This document shows, piece by piece, positions 13,356 through 19,667 of a DNA stretch of 19,667 bases (position 1 is its first letter; each line of letters opens with the position of its first letter). Made by a program: the position numbers and the translations under genes. This DNA comes from DATGWF01 sp035299585. Lineage in GTDB: Bacteria; Actinomycetota; Actinomycetes; Actinomycetales; Microbacteriaceae. The stretch spans positions 1-19,667 of the forward strand of contig DATGWF010000064.1 of the NCBI GenBank assembly GCA_035299585.1. The letters are read 5' to 3'. Below the pieces are notes generated by a model, which was not told where the DNA came from, made no database searches, and worked only from the letters and a program-made list of their open reading frames with translations.

Positions 13356-15034
13356 GGGTTTCCTCCTTCGCCAACAATCACGGGCACGCCGCTCGCACGG
13401 ATCGTGAGCATCCCGCCGGAGAGCGACGCCGAATCCAGGCCAGCGGCCACAAGGATGCGGTGAGCAATCGCTGAGCGCACGCCCGACTGGCAAAACACGC
13501 GCACCTTTCGCCCGGCGGCGAGTTCGCACACCTCGTCGAGTCGGTCGCGCAACTCGGTGTGCGGAATCAGCACGGCATCCGAAACGCGTACGGTATTCCA
13601 CTCGTCTGGCCGGCGCACGTCGAGGACGAGCGCATCCGCGGTCTCATCCACCCAGTCGCGGGCGTGCCAGAGTCGGAGGTGACCGGTGAGCACATTCTGC
13701 CCGGCGTACCCGACCAGATTGACCGGATCTTTCGCCGAGCCATACGGCGGGGCATAGGCGAGGTCAAGATCGATGAGGTCGTCGATCTTGAGACCGCCGC
13801 GCATAGCCGTCGCGATGACATCGATGCGCTTGTCAACGCCCTCAGTGCCAACCGCTTGAGCACCAAACAGCTCGCCGGAGTTCGGATCGAAGTGCACCGT
13901 GAGACGCACCGCACTGGCACCGGGGAAGTATCCGGCGTGTTGATTCGGGTGCGCATGAAGGGTTTCGAATGCGATGCCGAGTTCGGCCAACCGGGCACTG
14001 TTTGCGCCGGTCATCGCGGCCGTGAGTTCACCAAAGCGAATGATCGCGGTCGCCGCGACGTTCGGGAGGGGCCGGGCCGATTCGGGCCGGAAGATGGCAT
14101 CCGCAACGAGCCGACCTTCTCGGTTGGCTGGACCGGCGAGCGGAACGGGGCGCCTGGAGCCGGTCGCATCGATCTTGAGCACAGCATCCCCGACGGCCCA
14201 CACACGCGGCGCGCTCGTGCGACCGTGCGCGTCCACGACGATGGCGTTGTCTTCGGTGTCGATTCCGGCCGCTTCTGCAAGCGCGACGTTTCCATGGCCA
14301 CCGATGGCGTGCACAATGAGGTCCGCCTCGATGGGGCTCCCGTGCGACAACCGGACCGTGTCGTGGCGTTCGCCCGACTCGATTTCGGTGACGCGCACGT
14401 CGGGATGCAGGGCGATGCCGAGGCGCTCTGCCTCACGCTCGAGCCACCATGCCAGCTCGGGTTCGAATGGCGAGAGGATGTGGCTGCCGCGATGCACGAT
14501 GTGCACCTCGATGCCGCGGTGGGCGAGTGCTTCGGCGGCTTCGAGCCCAATGAATCCTGCACCGATCACGACGGCCCGGCGCACCCCGTGCTCGACGGCG
14601 TCGCGCATGGCGCGGGCGTCTTCGACCGTGTGGAGCCGACGCACCCGCGGTGATTCTTCCCCCGGTACGCCGAGTGCTATCGGCGCGGATCCGGGAGAGA
14701 GGACGAGCGAGTCGTACGAGATTTGTGAGGTCCCGCCGGGCCCGGCGACCGAGACAGTTTTCGCCGCGGTGTCGATCCCGAGGACAGTGTGGTTGACGCG
14801 CACGTCGAGGTTCAGGCTGGCGCGGAGTGATTCCGGCGTCTGCAAAAGCAGGCTGGATTCGTCGGCAATCTCGCCGCTCACGAAGTACGGCAGGCCGCAG
14901 TTCGCAAACGATACGACCGGGCCGGCCTCGAGCACGATGATGTCGGCGGTTTCGTCGAGGCGGCGGGCGCGAGCAGCACAACTCATGCCGCCGGCGACTC
15001 CTCCGACCACGACCAAGCGATGGGATGAACTCAC
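13352..15034 (-). CDS. CoA-disulfide-reductase/rhodanese fusion (FAD-dependent)
   Basis: A 560-residue protein. FAD Rossmann motif GGVAGG is at 11-16, the active-site Cys is C46 (in NCGLPY, the single-Cys CoADR/Nox type), the NAD motif is GAGFIGLE (158-165), and VGDA (281-284) is the second FAD motif, followed by a dimerisation domain. The C-terminal rhodanese domain (about 455-560) has a CQSGVR loop with C515. This is the layout of CoADR-Rhd enzymes, which reduce CoA disulfides or persulfides and handle sulfane sulfur. The GTG at 15034 is the only start that keeps the FAD motif without reading through the operator. A likely -10 (TATATA at 15048-15043) would place transcription start at or a few bases before this GTG, so the mRNA may be leaderless. 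Confidence 0.92.
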   Translation of the reverse strand: MSSSHRLVVVGGVAGGMSCAARARRLDETADIIVLEAGPVVSFANCGLPYFVSGEIADESSLLLQTPESLRASLNLDVRVNHTVLGIDTAAKTVSVAGPGGTSQISYDSLVLSPGSAPIALGVPGEESPRVRRLHTVEDARAMRDAVEHGVRRAVVIGAGFIGLEAAEALAHRGIEVHIVHRGSHILSPFEPELAWWLEREAERLGIALHPDVRVTEIESGERHDTVRLSHGSPIEADLIVHAIGGHGNVALAEAAGIDTEDNAIVVDAHGRTSAPRVWAVGDAVLKIDATGSRRPVPLAGPANREGRLVADAIFRPESARPLPNVAATAIIRFGELTAAMTGANSARLAELGIAFETLHAHPNQHAGYFPGASAVRLTVHFDPNSGELFGAQAVGTEGVDKRIDVIATAMRGGLKIDDLIDLDLAYAPPYGSAKDPVNLVGYAGQNVLTGHLRLWHARDWVDETADALVLDVRRPDEWNTVRVSDAVLIPHTELRDRLDEVCELAAGRKVRVFCQSGVRSAIAHRILVAAGLDSASLSGGMLTIRASGVPVIVGEGGNP

Positions 15035-15044
15035 CCCTCCACTA

Positions 15045-15062
15045 TATACCCCCAGGGGTATA
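15045..15062. promoter_or_regulatory. CsoR/CstR-type operator overlapping the operon promoter
   Basis: TATACCCCCAGGGGTATA is a perfect 8-bp inverted repeat with a 2-base centre. CsoR and CstR family operators are ATACCC...GGGTAT palindromes of this kind. It overlaps the probable -10 region of the CoADR-rhodanese gene, whose operon encodes the matching repressor, so autoregulation is likely. The match is seen; binding is inferred. Confidence 0.82.
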
Positions 15063-15262
15063 ACTGCACTCGGAGCCTCGGCCCCGAATGCGGGCCAATG
15101 TTGATGCTCGCCCGACGCACCCCGTGAGCATTCGGTACGGTCTGCCCAATTCCGCGACGAAAGGCGACGATTGAGCATTTACAAAACGCCAGGCTCCTTA
15201 GTGGAGGCCGTCATCGTCCCCAGCACAAGTGAGGCCGCTCGTGTTGGACGCTGAGATGGTTA

Positions 15263-15274
15263 TGCAACGTTGCA
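15263..15274. promoter_or_regulatory. 12-bp palindrome upstream of the small membrane protein
   Basis: TGCAACGTTGCA is a perfect palindrome ending 19 bases before the start of the plus-strand gene. The CG-centred form resembles LacI-family operators. No LacI-type regulator lies in the window, so this is only suggestive. Confidence 0.35.
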
Positions 15275-15293
15275 ACCCCGATGGAGGCGACTG

Positions 15294-15599
15294 ATGCGCC
15301 TTCGTTGGGAAGCTCTCGAGGCGGCGAGCTTCGGCCTATTTGCATGTGCGCTCATCGGGATTCTCTCCGCGAGCTGGGTATTCAATGCAGTTAGCGAAAC
15401 GGCCTACCGAAACGGCATCCGCGCCGACACCGACCCGAAGTATCACGAGAGCCTGCTCGCAGATGTATGGCCGGCGGTTGCGCTCGTCGTCGGCGTCATC
15501 GCCTGTGTCACCCTGGGCGTGCAATTCCTCATCGCCGCACGTCGAAGTCGAAGCCTGAGCGCATCCGCTCGGCTCCCGCCAGCGAGCGACGAGAACTGA
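15294..15599 (+). CDS. Small two-helix membrane protein, unknown function
   Basis: A 101-residue protein I cannot assign. Two membrane helices lie at about 11-31 (ASFGLFACALIGILSAS) and 58-80 (VWPAVALVVGVIACVTLGVQF). Between them is a polar loop with YRNGIRADTDPKYHESLL, and the C-terminus is basic then Ser/Ala-rich. Positive charges at both ends suggest that the termini are inside. The ATG at 15294 has GGAGG six bases upstream; an in-frame TTG at 15270 extends it but has no ribosome binding site. It is divergent from the CoADR operon and convergent with der, whose stop lies 13 bases beyond its own. The 230 bases upstream hold one palindrome and no recognised gene. Confidence 0.75.
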   Translation: MRLRWEALEAASFGLFACALIGILSASWVFNAVSETAYRNGIRADTDPKYHESLLADVWPAVALVVGVIACVTLGVQFLIAARRSRSLSASARLPPASDEN

Positions 15600-15612
15600 A
15601 GGCGTCCGGGGG

Positions 15613-17124
15613 CTAGCGCTGACGCTTTTCGCGCACACGCATATTGATGACGATCGGGCTGCCATCGAAGCCATACACCTCGCGGAGGCGGCGCTGAATG
15701 AATCGGCGATAGCCCGGGTCGAGGAAGCCCGTCGTGAACAGCACGAACGTCGGCGGCCGGTTGCCCGCCTGCGTGCCAAACAGGATGCGCGGCTGCTTGC
15801 CACCGCGAAGCGGGTGCGGGTGCGCAGCCACCAGCTCCGACAAGAAGGCATTGAACTTGCCCGTCGGAATTCGGGTATCCCACGACTCGAGCGCAAGCTC
15901 GAGCGCCGGAACCAGCTTCTCCAGGTGGCGACCGGTCTTCGCCGAAATGTTCACGCGCGGCGCCCACGCCACATGCGCGAGATCCTGTTCAATCTCACGC
16001 TCGAGGTAGCGGCGACGGTCATCATCGAGCAAATCCCACTTGTTGAACGCGAGCACCAGCGCGCGGCCGGATTCGAGCACCATGTCGATGATGCGCACGT
16101 CCTGCTCGCTGATCGGTTCGGTCACGTCGAGCAACACGACCGCCACTTCGGCCTTCTCGAGTGCCGCTTGCGTGCGCAGGCTGGCATAGAAGTCGGCACC
16201 CTTTGCCATGTGCACTCGGCGACGAATACCGGCGGTGTCGACGAAGCGCCACACCTTGCCGGAAATTTCAATCTGCTCATCGACGGGGTCACGCGTCGTT
16301 CCGGCGAGCTCGTTCACGACCACTCGCTCTTCGCGCGCAGCCTTATTCAGCAGGCTCGACTTGCCCACGTTCGGGCGACCGACGAGTGCGACTCGGCGTG
16401 GGCCACCGATTTCACGCTTGGCGACCGCGCTCTCCTCGGGGAGCACCTTGAACACGTTCTCCAACAGGTCAGCCACACCGCGGCCGTGCAGCGCGCTCAC
16501 TGGCCGCGGCTCACCCAGGCCGAGATTCCAGAGCGCCGCAGCCTCGGGCTCCTGGCGCGGATCGTCAACCTTGTTCGCGACGAGGAACACGGGCTTCTTG
16601 GTCTTGCGCAGCAGTTTGACGACGTGCTCGTCAGTTGATGTGGCGCCCACCATGGCGTCCACCACGAACAGCACGACGTCGCACAGATCGATGGCGACCT
16701 CAGCCTGCATGGCGACCGAGGCATCGATGCCCTTCGCGTCAGGCTCCCACCCGCCGGTGTCGACGAGGGTGAACTTGCGGCCGAGCCAGTCACCCTTGTA
16801 GCTCACGCGGTCGCGGGTGACACCCGGAACGTCTTCGACCACGGCCTCGCGGCGGCCAAGAATGCGATTGACAAGCGCGGACTTGCCCACGTTCGGCCGG
16901 CCGACGATTGCGATGACCGGTAGCGCGGGAAGCAGCAGTGGCTCGTCACTGTCGGCAAAGTCCGACTCGAGTAGCTCGAAGTCTTCGTCGTCGAGGTCGT
17001 AGGCCTCGAGACCTGCACGCAGGGTCGCTGCCTGCTGGTTGGCAAACTCCTCATCGACGGCGTCGAGTCGGTCGACAAAATCGGCCTCAAGTTCGGACTG
17101 GTCTTCGAAGTCTTGCTCACTCAC
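15613..17124 (-). CDS. der: Ribosome-associated GTPase Der (EngA)
   Basis: A 503-residue protein with two tandem GTPase domains and a C-terminal KH-like domain, the unique Der layout. Domain 1 has GRPNVGKS (75-82), GVTRD (101-105), DTGG (122-125) and NKVD (184-187). Domain 2 has GRPNVGKS (249-256), GTTRD, DTAG (296-299) and NKWD (361-364). The KH-like end has PRILFGTQAGNRPPTFVLF and ends IVINMRVREKRQR. Der is needed for 50S subunit assembly. A 66-residue acidic N-terminal extension is present, as is common in actinobacterial Der. The start is a GTG at 17124. It normally follows cmk directly in this group, but here three other genes stand between. Confidence 0.98.
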   Translation of the reverse strand: MSEQDFEDQSELEADFVDRLDAVDEEFANQQAATLRAGLEAYDLDDEDFELLESDFADSDEPLLLPALPVIAIVGRPNVGKSALVNRILGRREAVVEDVPGVTRDRVSYKGDWLGRKFTLVDTGGWEPDAKGIDASVAMQAEVAIDLCDVVLFVVDAMVGATSTDEHVVKLLRKTKKPVFLVANKVDDPRQEPEAAALWNLGLGEPRPVSALHGRGVADLLENVFKVLPEESAVAKREIGGPRRVALVGRPNVGKSSLLNKAAREERVVVNELAGTTRDPVDEQIEISGKVWRFVDTAGIRRRVHMAKGADFYASLRTQAALEKAEVAVVLLDVTEPISEQDVRIIDMVLESGRALVLAFNKWDLLDDDRRRYLEREIEQDLAHVAWAPRVNISAKTGRHLEKLVPALELALESWDTRIPTGKFNAFLSELVAAHPHPLRGGKQPRILFGTQAGNRPPTFVLFTTGFLDPGYRRFIQRRLREVYGFDGSPIVINMRVREKRQR

Positions 17125-17150
17125 CTGTCCAGGGTAGTCGACGGGAGTGA

Positions 17151-17483
17151 TTACGCCGATTCGGCCCGATCGCGGAGCACGTGGGGAATGCGCCCGTCGC
17201 CATAGTGATGGCTCACTTCAGACACCACCACGACGTGCCCGTCGTACCACTTCTGGTTCTTCTTTTTCGCAACGCGGTGCAGGTCGAACCGCGCAAGTTC
17301 CTTGAGCGAAGCCTCGTCCTCGAAGTAGTAGATAGCGTTGCGCCGCTCACCGTCGGCGGAGAGCCACGTCTCGTTGCCGACGAATCCGGGGAGGCTGCGA
17401 GCGAACACGGCGATGGCCTCGTCGAGTTCGTGGAATTCGGTGTCATACGTGCCAGGCTTGAAGATGAATTGCGCGCACTGCAT
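17151..17483 (-). CDS. ABM-like dimeric alpha-beta barrel protein
   Basis: A 110-residue soluble protein that fits the antibiotic biosynthesis monooxygenase fold: strand MQCAQFIFKPG, helix DEAIAVFARSLPGFVGNETWLSAD, strand NAIYYFEDEASLKELA, then a helix with HRVAKKKNQKWYDGHVVVVSEVSHHYGDG. In this superfamily the same fold serves monooxygenases, heme-degrading enzymes and stress proteins, so no reaction can be named. No heme-ligand His in the IsdG position is obvious. The ATG at 17483 has no clear ribosome binding site. It is divergent from the B3/B4 gene (48 bases apart), and its stop is 26 bases before the der start on the same strand, so it may be co-transcribed with der. Confidence 0.7.
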   Translation of the reverse strand: MQCAQFIFKPGTYDTEFHELDEAIAVFARSLPGFVGNETWLSADGERRNAIYYFEDEASLKELARFDLHRVAKKKNQKWYDGHVVVVSEVSHHYGDGRIPHVLRDRAESA

Positions 17484-17531
17484 GCGCCGAGTCTATGCCG
17501 CCACTTCACGCCACACACCCTGGAGCCGCAC

Positions 17532-18254
17532 ATGCCCCGCATCAACGACCTTCTCGCTGAGGCGAGCGTTTCAAATGAGGTCTGGGCGTTGCGTCCTGAT
17601 TACCGCGCCCTGCTCATCGTGGCGACAGGACTCGAACCGGGGCCAAGCGACCAGCAGAGCGACTGGCTCCTCGAGGCCGCGGAGGCGAGCGCCCTTGCAC
17701 GACTCGAGAATGGCATCGCCGCCGAAGAGCTCCCCGAACTCGCCGCCTGGCGTGAGGCATACCGCGCGTTCGGGGCGAAACCGCAGCGCACCCGCCCCAG
17801 CATCGAAGCGCTCGTCCGCAGGGTGGACTCCGGACTGCCGCGCATCGACCGCATCACCGACACGTATAACGCGATCTCCGTAAGCCACCTGCTCCCCCTG
17901 GGCGGCGAGGACGCCGACCGCTATGTTGGCGCTCCTCGCCTCGTCCGCGCTCGACGAGACGAACCCTTCGAGATTGTCGCGGACGGCGCCCGTCAGATCG
18001 AGCACCCCGAGGTCGGCGAAGTCGTCTGGACGCACGATCTCGGTGTCACATGCCGACGCTGGAATTGGCGCCAGTCCATTGAGACCCGGCTGACCGACTC
18101 GACCGTGAATGCACTGTTCATCATTGACGCACTGCTCGAAACCACCGAGCTCGGCGCCGTCATCGAGGCTGCAGACGAGCTCCAGAATGCTCTCGCCGCA
18201 TTCAGCCCCGACGCACGGTTCGAGCGTCGCCTGCTTGAACCGTTGTCAAGCTGA
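17532..18254 (+). CDS. B3/B4 tRNA-binding-domain protein
   Basis: A 240-residue soluble protein similar to the B3/B4 domain of phenylalanyl-tRNA synthetase beta subunit found as a free-standing protein. Signature stretches are WREAYRAFGAKPQRTRPSIEAL, then LPRIDRITDTYNAISVSHLLPLGGEDAD and VVWTHDLGVTCRRWNWRQSIETRLT. In the synthetase this domain houses editing. Free-standing versions may act on mischarged tRNA or amino-acyl compounds, but their role is not established. I chose the ATG at 17532 (GGAG is 7 bases upstream) because the longer frame to 17181 runs antisense through the ABM-like gene. It converges with the DUF305 lipoprotein gene, with a single base between the stops. Confidence 0.82.
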   Translation: MPRINDLLAEASVSNEVWALRPDYRALLIVATGLEPGPSDQQSDWLLEAAEASALARLENGIAAEELPELAAWREAYRAFGAKPQRTRPSIEALVRRVDSGLPRIDRITDTYNAISVSHLLPLGGEDADRYVGAPRLVRARRDEPFEIVADGARQIEHPEVGEVVWTHDLGVTCRRWNWRQSIETRLTDSTVNALFIIDALLETTELGAVIEAADELQNALAAFSPDARFERRLLEPLSS

Positions 18255-18255
18255 G

Positions 18256-18837
18256 TTAGCCAAGCTTCGCGAGCAAGGACTTCATCTCGTCAATCTCGGC
18301 CTGCTGTGTGGTTCGGATTGAATCACCGAGTGCCGTCACTTCGGCGTTGGTCGACCCGTTAATCATGTCGACCATGACGAGGGCGCCCTCGTGGTGGGCG
18401 ATCATCCCCTGCAAGAACAGCTTGTCGAACGCGGAACCGGTCGCAGCACTCAGCGCCGACATGGCCGCGTCGTCGAGCATGCCTTGCATCGCACCGTGAT
18501 CGTGGCCTGGCATATCCAGCATGCCCAGTTGACCGGCCGCCTCGAGCCAGCCCCGCATCTGCGCGATCTCGGGATGCTGGGCATCCTTAATGTGGGTCGC
18601 GAGGTGGGTGATTTCCGGATTCTTCGAGATGTTGAGCGCGAGGTCCGCCATCGTGAGGGCTTGCTCGTGATGAGGAATCATCATCGCCGCAAACATGAGG
18701 TCGCTCGCGCTGTATGCGCTTTGCGCCGTCCCGATGACCTGCTCCATCATTCCCATCGGGTTCACGTTGCTGCAGCCGCTCAGGGCGATGGTTGAGAGTG
18801 CTGCGGAGGCGAGTGCTCCAACGAGTCGAATGTGCAC
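18256..18837 (-). CDS. DUF305 lipoprotein
   Basis: A 193-residue exported lipoprotein. The signal peptide has lipobox LSGC (C22 lipidated), followed by two repeats of the DUF305 ferritin-like four-helix motif: MFAAMMIPHHEQALTMADLAL (HH at 56-57) and FLQGMIAHHEGALVMVDMI (HH at 148-149), plus a Met/His-rich link (MLDMPGHDHGAMQGM). The paired His/Met residues suggest metal binding, with copper often proposed for this family; this is inferred. The start is a GTG at 18837 with AGGG upstream; the ATG five bases before is out of frame. A TCTACA-AAA-TGTAGA palindrome stands 45 bases upstream. It lies between cmk and the B3/B4 gene. Confidence 0.9.
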   Translation of the reverse strand: MHIRLVGALASAALSTIALSGCSNVNPMGMMEQVIGTAQSAYSASDLMFAAMMIPHHEQALTMADLALNISKNPEITHLATHIKDAQHPEIAQMRGWLEAAGQLGMLDMPGHDHGAMQGMLDDAAMSALSAATGSAFDKLFLQGMIAHHEGALVMVDMINGSTNAEVTALGDSIRTTQQAEIDEMKSLLAKLG

Positions 18838-18881
18838 GGCATCCCTTTCTCGGAGACACTCCGGCCCCCTCGCTCACTGAT

Positions 18882-18896
18882 TCTACAAAATGTAGA
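18882..18896. promoter_or_regulatory. Palindrome in the DUF305 lipoprotein promoter (BlaI/CopY-like)
   Basis: TCTACA-AAA-TGTAGA is a perfect 6-bp inverted repeat. The ACA...TGT arms resemble operators of the BlaI/MecI/CopY repressor family. It lies 45 bases before the lipoprotein start, the right place for an operator, and 5 bases from the end of cmk. No such repressor gene is in the window. Confidence 0.45.
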
Positions 18897-18900
18897 GCGT

Positions 18901-19569
18901 CTACGCAGCGTTCACGAGGTCGACGAGGGCCGCCACCGACTCGGCAAAACTCAGATCTGACGTGTCGAGCACGGTCACGCCATTCGCCGGCGTCATGAAG
19001 TCGGCGTTCGCCAAATCGCGCGAATCACGTTCAGCGATTGCCACGGCGACGGCCTCCGCCGACCCGCCATTCTCACCGGCACGGCGGGCGGCTCGAACCT
19101 CGGGCCGTGCTGTCAACAGCACCCGAACCTCGGCGTGTGGGGCAACAACGGTTGTGATGTCACGGCCCTCGACGACAATTCCCGGCATCGTGCAGTCGGC
19201 GATGGTCCGTCGATACATCGCCACCAAGTAGTCGCGAACCCCGGCGATGCGCGCCACAGCAGAAACGTTCGCCGCAACGCGCGCTTCGCGAATGGCTTGC
19301 GTCACGTCGGTCAGACCCACGTGCACCGCGTTCGGCTCGTTCGGAGACAGGCCGATGCGGTAATCGAATCCGGGCAAGAGCGCGAGCACCGCGTCCTCAT
19401 CCGCCTCGGGCAGCAACGGCACGCCGCGTTCCAAGGCGAGCCAGGTGAGTGCGCGATACGCGGCACCCGTGTCCAGAAACGCAAAGCCGAGTTCCGCCGC
19501 CGCAGCGCGAGACACACTCGACTTGCCGGACCCTGCCGGTCCGTCGACAGCGACAACGCGAGCGTTCAT
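18901..19569 (-). CDS. cmk: Cytidylate kinase
   Basis: A 222-residue kinase that phosphorylates CMP and dCMP. P-loop GPAGSGKS (10-17) comes first, then FLDTGAAYRALTWLAL, the NMP-binding start of the Cmk family. It continues with VTQAIREARVAANVSAVARI, VVEGRDITTVVAPHAEVRVLLTA and RDSRDLANADFMTP; all are family landmarks. I chose the ATG at 19569 because GGAGG lies 8 bases before it and it forms an ATGA overlap with the upstream gene's stop. An in-frame ATG at 19584 overlaps that ribosome binding site. It follows a probable prephenate dehydrogenase gene, an arrangement usual in actinobacteria, but der is not directly behind it. Confidence 0.97.
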   Translation of the reverse strand: MNARVVAVDGPAGSGKSSVSRAAAAELGFAFLDTGAAYRALTWLALERGVPLLPEADEDAVLALLPGFDYRIGLSPNEPNAVHVGLTDVTQAIREARVAANVSAVARIAGVRDYLVAMYRRTIADCTMPGIVVEGRDITTVVAPHAEVRVLLTARPEVRAARRAGENGGSAEAVAVAIAERDSRDLANADFMTPANGVTVLDTSDLSFAESVAALVDLVNAA

Positions 19570-19667
19570 CCGGTGATCCTCCATCCGCGCGCTTCGAGAT
19601 CGGTACGGAGACGCTCGGCATGCTCAGGGAGCACCGACAGCTCGGCCAGTCCGACCTGAGCGGCGGG
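19566..19667 (-). CDS. C-terminus of a probable prephenate dehydrogenase (cut by window edge)
   Basis: The last 33 codons of a gene coming from beyond the right edge, ending AELSVLPEHAERLRTDLEARGWRITG. Its stop overlaps the cmk start by four bases. In many actinobacteria the gene before cmk is tyrA, and this tail fits, but it is too short to prove. The alternative would be a pseudouridine synthase such as rluB, which also occurs in this neighbourhood. Confidence 0.5.
   Translation of the reverse strand, partial: PAAQVGLAELSVLPEHAERLRTDLEARGWRITG

Noticed and set aside
13356..13601. An N-terminal extension of the CsoR/CstR-family protein
   Set aside because: The extension lies wholly within the rhodanese domain of the upstream gene. 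The ATG at 13355 has a good ribosome binding site, an ATGA overlap and the normal family length.
13559..15104. Long plus-strand frames (364 and 376 codons) opposite the CoADR-rhodanese gene
   Set aside because: The minus strand has every active-site motif of a known enzyme; the plus-strand frames are high-GC shadows.
15171..15254. A short TTG-started open frame (about 27 codons) upstream of the small membrane protein
   Set aside because: It has a weak ribosome binding site but no similarity, very small size and no supporting context; not reported as a gene.

Overview
The window looks like chromosomal DNA of a high-GC actinobacterium, most likely of the Microbacteriaceae type. The signs are frequent GTG starts and ATGA/GTGA stop-start overlaps, a DtxR/IdeR-type iron box before feoAB, a wall-anchored protein with an LAxTG-type sorting signal, genes for an elongase-type C50 carotenoid pathway, and a probable tyrA-cmk-der neighbourhood. 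The genus is inferred; no rRNA gene is present. Nearly all genes lie on the minus strand.

Region 1 (1-4110): feoB (cut by the window edge) and feoA, translationally coupled and preceded by an overlapping pair of iron boxes; a vitamin K epoxide reductase family membrane protein; a YbdK-type carboxylate-amine ligase; a small FHA protein; and a lone LuxR-type HTH protein on the plus strand. Region 2 (4111-5616): one secreted LATTG surface protein with its terminator.

Region 3 (5617-10342) is a compact integrated element of about 4.7 kb, bounded by a perfect 47-bp direct repeat that is the 3' part of tRNA-Pro(GGG). It carries a tyrosine integrase, an excisionase-like HTH protein, a small unknown protein, a RepA-like ATPase and an unknown membrane protein, all leftward. 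It also has putative integrase arm sites at both ends, DnaA-box-like sites and its own terminator next to the rebuilt tRNA gene. No capsid, terminase or conjugation gene is visible. Comparing the two junctions suggests that integration replaced a host-encoded CCA tail with CAA.

Region 4 (10428-15062) is a tightly packed six-gene leftward unit. It starts at a TATACCCC-CA-GGGGTATA operator and runs: CoA-disulfide-reductase/rhodanese fusion, CsoR/CstR-family repressor that keeps both Cys but lacks the copper His, two tandem paralogous Cys-rich miniproteins, a UbiA-family lycopene-elongase-like prenyltransferase, and a CrtI/CrtD-like carotenoid desaturase. If co-transcribed, this would tie persulfide sensing to carotenoid tailoring. 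It is the most interesting host system here.

Region 5 (15294-19667): a small two-helix membrane protein, the essential GTPase der, an ABM-like protein, a B3/B4-domain protein, a DUF305 lipoprotein with a nearby TCTACA-AAA-TGTAGA palindrome, cmk, and the tail of a probable tyrA cut by the window edge.
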